The notes under the pieces: generated by a model
The model's database searches: none
What the model saw: only the letters and a program-made list of their open reading frames with translations
Told to the model about the DNA's origin: nothing
Shown: one piece after another, positions 60,890-64,000 of the stretch
How the letters are laid out: each line of letters begins with the position of its first letter
Position numbering within the stretch: the first letter of the stretch is position 1
Made by a program: the position numbers and the translations under genes
Assembly: GCA_014706385.1 (NCBI GenBank)
Contig: JACGZH010000005.1
Span: 496,001 to 560,000, forward strand
Reading direction: 5' to 3'
Origin: Phaffia rhodozyma
Taxonomy: Eukaryota > Basidiomycota > Tremellomycetes > Cystofilobasidiales > Mrakiaceae
Length of the DNA stretch: 64,000 bases

Positions 60890-61580
60890 CCAAGATCAAC
60901 GGATTGCATGCTATCGACCAGATGGACGGCAGGCCAGCAAAAGACTACAAAAATCAAACTGGGCGCGTATTAGAACGATTAGAAATTCCAATACGCTCGG
61001 CCGTTGCCAATCGCCATCTCACCGATTTTCTCTCGCCTTCCGCCTGGACGAGCGGTCGAGTTTCCTTCCCATCGGATACACCCCATCGTTCATCGAGCTC
61101 GTCGAACCTTTCCCTTCGTCTTCAACACCAGCAAGTCGTTATCCTTGTAGACTGTTCTCTGTCGGATAGCGAGTCTTCTTGCACATCCTCGTACTCGTTC
61201 CCTTCAAATCTTTGTAAGGCGTTTTGCTCCGAAATCCGTTTCTTTTCTCTTCTCTATCTTCTTCTTCTTCTCTCTCCCTTTTTTTCTCTCTTCTCTTCTA
61301 TCTCTCCCTTCTTTTTCATCTGGTTCCATCGCTCTCCCTGTGCGATCTCTTTGGGAGTGTGCTCTGCGTTTGCGTGTGTGTATATCTGTGTGTCTGTTCT
61401 CTGTGCTCTGTGTGTATCTGCCCATCCGTTGTCCCTCATCTTTATCCATCGGTCAGTCGACTCGCTGCCTGCTGGTCATCCGAGCCTGGACATCTCTCCT
61501 ACTCAATCCTTCCGAGATCTCCTTCACCTTCTCACGGTTCAGCCTTGGTCCAGACATCTCTGTCTCTTCGCTTCAGCACC

Positions 61581-61623
<43 letters not shown>

Positions 61624-61932
61624 ATCGTCTTCGTCGCCGTCGTCTTTGCTTTCCATCTCACCTCTCGGCCTTCTCTTCTTTCTTCTCTTGACCTTCTCTC
61701 CTTGATCTTCCTTTTCGTTTGGCTTATATTCTTCGGTTTTTTTTTGTTCTCCCTTCTCTCCTTTCTTGCTTTCTGTGCGTGTGAACACATCTACTATCCG
61801 GCCGTTGTTTCTTCCGTCCGCCTTCGTTCCCTTCTTCGTTCTCTCCCCATCTCTCTCATTCTGCTCCTTCCATCTTTTGCGTTCGAACCTGGTCTTCCTC
61901 CATCTCCGACAATCTACACCGTTTGTCCGACC
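60890..61932. promoter_or_regulatory. Promoter and pyrimidine-rich leader of the Nrd1-type gene
   Basis: From about 61200 to 61930 the plus strand is overwhelmingly C/T, with TCTTCTT, CTCTCTC and GTTGTC runs, and then the ATG at 61933. This is the picture of a long 5' untranslated leader. Open frames through it encode repetitive Ser/Leu/Val sequence and are rejected as genes. Confidence 0.55.
61582..61623. repeat. (GTTGTC)n hexanucleotide repeat in the leader of the Nrd1-type gene
   Basis: About seven tandem units, some 310 bp before the start codon, within the C/T-rich leader. Confidence 0.9.
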
Positions 61933-64000
61933 ATGAACCCTTTTCACATCCAACGATCACCGCTACCTTCTTCTCAACTCTCGCCTGAACACGTCTACCC
62001 GACTCCTGTTGGCCTTCAAGGAGGAAACGGTTTCCACCTGACCCACGCTCCGGGTTTTGACAACAACGATAGTATGAAGGTCTGTCTAGAGTTCTCCTGT
62101 TTCTCCCTTCTCTCTCTGTGCACGTCCATCTCCATCTCTGTTTCTGCTATGTCTTTTTTGCGGTTCAACTGCCTGCTCTCTCAAACTCATCCTCAAGTTT
62201 GAGATACCTTGATTTTAACCAAAACTGAAGCCTATACATTCTCTTCCATCACGTTCTTCAGAGAACGCTTCTCGATCAAACCCTTAATCAAGATTCGAAG
62301 AAACCCCGCTGGACCAACCAGACCTCACCCTCTATTCCATCGACCCATCTCTATCCTCACCAACAACAATATTCCCATATGTCTACCTCTCCCTCCGCCC
62401 CGCATTCTTTTCCTGCGTTTGATTCGCTATCCTCCGTTGGCTTAGCTGGATCCGGCCTAAGCCCTTTTGGACCATCTTCCATTCCCCAACAGCAGCAACA
62501 AGTTCAACAGCAACAACAACAGCAGCAACTCCAGCTACAACAGCAAATGCAGGCCCAGATTCAGGCCATTCAACAACAACAGAATCAGCAAATCCTCGGA
62601 ATGGCCGCAGGCATGGGTGTCGGCGTCAACCCGAATGGACTGGCAGCCGCGTCCAATGGTGGCCCGGTGTTTGGACCCGGAGCAGCCGCTAATGGTCAGC
62701 CTGGGCAGCCAAGACTAGGAGGAATGAATCCAGCCCAGGTGAGTTTACTCTTCGTCTCGTTATCTTGTTTTCTCCCCATGAAGCTTCAAACAGATACTCA
62801 TTCGGAAAAAATCTCGGTCGATGTGTACAGATGACTGGAAACTACGGTTCGTCCCGCCGCTCAACTTCATGGCCATGGTGCCAGAGCGCACACGTGCAGC
62901 ATAGCTAATTTAAACTTTCTATTGATGGACTTGAAAACTTCGGATAGGCCCGGCTGCCGCTGCTGCTGCCGCTGCTGGTATGTCTTCGGTTGTTGTACCA
63001 GATCTCATATGGAGACAAACATAGTCTGACATCTGTTTACCCCCTTCTTTCCGATCATCAGCTGCTGCTGCCAACAATCAAACAGGTCGAACCGTCTATG
63101 TTGGAAGCCTTCCTGCTGGTTTGTCCTCGCTCGTCCATCTCTATTTGTCTTCTGATGATTAACGTTCTATTTTACATCCCTGCTCTCTAGATGCTTCGGT
63201 CGACGAGCTTCTCAACCTCGTTCGATTCGGTCCGATCGAATGCGTCAGATTACTCCCCGAAAAGTCTTGCGTGTTTATCTCGTTCCTCGATGGTGCCACC
63301 GCCGCTGCTTTCCACGCCGATGCTTCGGTCAAGAAGCTCGCCCTTCACGGTCAAGAACTCAAGATCGGGTGGGGTAAGCCAAGCAGTCTGCCAGGTCAGG
63401 TCGCTATGGCCATTGTTCAGAGCCAGGCTACCAGAAACGTCTACGTCGGTGGACTCGAGGGAAGCGTGGACGAGAGCTCGCTCAGGGATGACCTCGGACG
63501 GTTCGGACCCATCGATCAGGTCAAGATTGTTAGAGATAAGAACATCGGCTTTGTTCATTTCCTCTCGATTGCCACTGCTATGAAGGTAAGGTCTTGCCTT
63601 TCCATCTTTCTTGGTTTTTTCGTGCACCGTCGGAGATTTGCGAAGTATACTAATTCACGCATATTGGGTTGATGGGAACTTTTCTTAGGTCGTCAACACG
63701 CTTCCCACTGAGCCGGCCTGGCAGGGCAAGCGAGTTAACTACGGAAAAGATCGATGTGCCTACGTGTTAGTCTCCATCTCGCGCGTTTCCTTTAATCTCA
63801 TGGAACCTGTCCGTCGAACTCATTGCCTACACATTCGTTTTCGTCTGAACAGTCCGAAAGCTCAGCAGGCAGCTGTTCAAGCCGCCCAGGCACACGCCCA
63901 AGCGGCCGTCGGCCTGCCCATCAACAACTCGCCATTCATGTTTGGTCCTAGTCCTCCCGGATTTGGACCGATTGGCGTCGGAGCCGGTGGAGCTGCCGCA
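61933..64000 (+). CDS. Nrd1-type RNA-binding protein with several RRMs, 3' end beyond the right edge
   Basis: The ATG at 61933 begins MNPFHIQRSPLPSSQLSPEH. Exon 1 ends NNDSMK at donor GTCTGT and joins at acceptor TCTTCAG (about 62261) to RTLLDQTLNQDSKKPRW. A Gln-rich stretch (QQQQQVQQQQQQQQLQLQQQ) and Gly/Asn-rich sequence follow. RRM A: GRTVYVGSLPADASVDELLN, FGPIECVRLLPEKSCVFISF, LKIGWGK. RRM B: RNVYVGGLEGSVDESSLRDD, FGPIDQVKIVRDKNIGFVHF, LPTEPAWQGKRVNYGKDRCA. The pairing of ECVRLLPEKSC...ISF with LKIGWGKPS and YGKDRCAY is the signature of the fission-yeast Nrd1/Msa1 group, which has four RRMs and represses sexual differentiation by binding U-rich mRNAs. More RRMs should lie beyond the window. 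It is not the RNA-polymerase-II factor Nrd1 of budding yeast. Confidence 0.88.

Noticed and set aside
60772..62202. Plus-strand frame of 476 codons spanning the region before the Nrd1-type gene
   Set aside because: It runs through a (GTTGTC)n repeat and C/T tracts and overlaps the true first exon at 61933 in another frame; it has no recognisable domain.

Overview
The window looks like a gene-dense chromosomal segment from a basidiomycete fungus, probably a yeast-forming tremellomycete; the lineage is an inference. The support is: genes split by many short introns (mostly about 60-130 nt, GT-AG, several GTAAGT/GTACGT donors), exons as short as 14-24 nt, and a gene set with clear fungal families (Yvc1 vacuolar channel, Nrd1-type RNA-binding protein, Zn2Cys6 regulator, GPI-anchored phospholipase B, Gas2-related/Kar9-like protein). 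I saw no operons, transposase genes, rRNA, tRNA or CRISPR arrays.

Layout, left to right: a Ser/Pro-rich protein cut by the left edge (-); a type II haloacid dehalogenase (-); an acyl-CoA-binding protein with a C-terminal membrane anchor (-); a 0.6 kb non-coding region packed with hairpins; secreted GPI-anchored phospholipase B (+); a Kar9-like coiled-coil protein ending in a GAR domain (+); CTNNBL1 (-) and RBM42 (+), divergent from a 180-bp promoter; a SUMO-like-fold/coiled-coil protein built from microexons (-); a two-HMG-box protein with polyQ and acidic tail (-) behind a 1 kb pyrimidine-rich leader; a small Cys-rich GPI protein (-); Yvc1 TRP channel (+), with a probable GC-AG intron; an unrecognised long coiled-coil protein (+).

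The right part holds a mitochondrial rhomboid protease of the Pcp1/PARL type (-); a fungal-specific transcription factor with an awkwardly split zinc cluster (+); a secreted Ser/Asn-rich protein with N-glycosylation repeats (+); replication helicase subunit MCM3 (-); the Golgi tether Uso1/p115 (-); a candidate 52-aa membrane protein (-); and the 5' part of an Nrd1-type RNA-binding protein (+) cut by the right edge.

Most genes are housekeeping and functionally unrelated to their neighbours. The one suggestive pairing is CTNNBL1 with RBM42, both linked to pre-mRNA splicing. The least explained parts are the hairpin cluster at 6941-7515, the SUMO-like coiled-coil protein at 22169-25315, the recurring microexons and the 52-aa ORF. 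Exon joins were made by eye from splice signals and reading-frame continuity. Gene spans run from start codon to stop codon and include introns.
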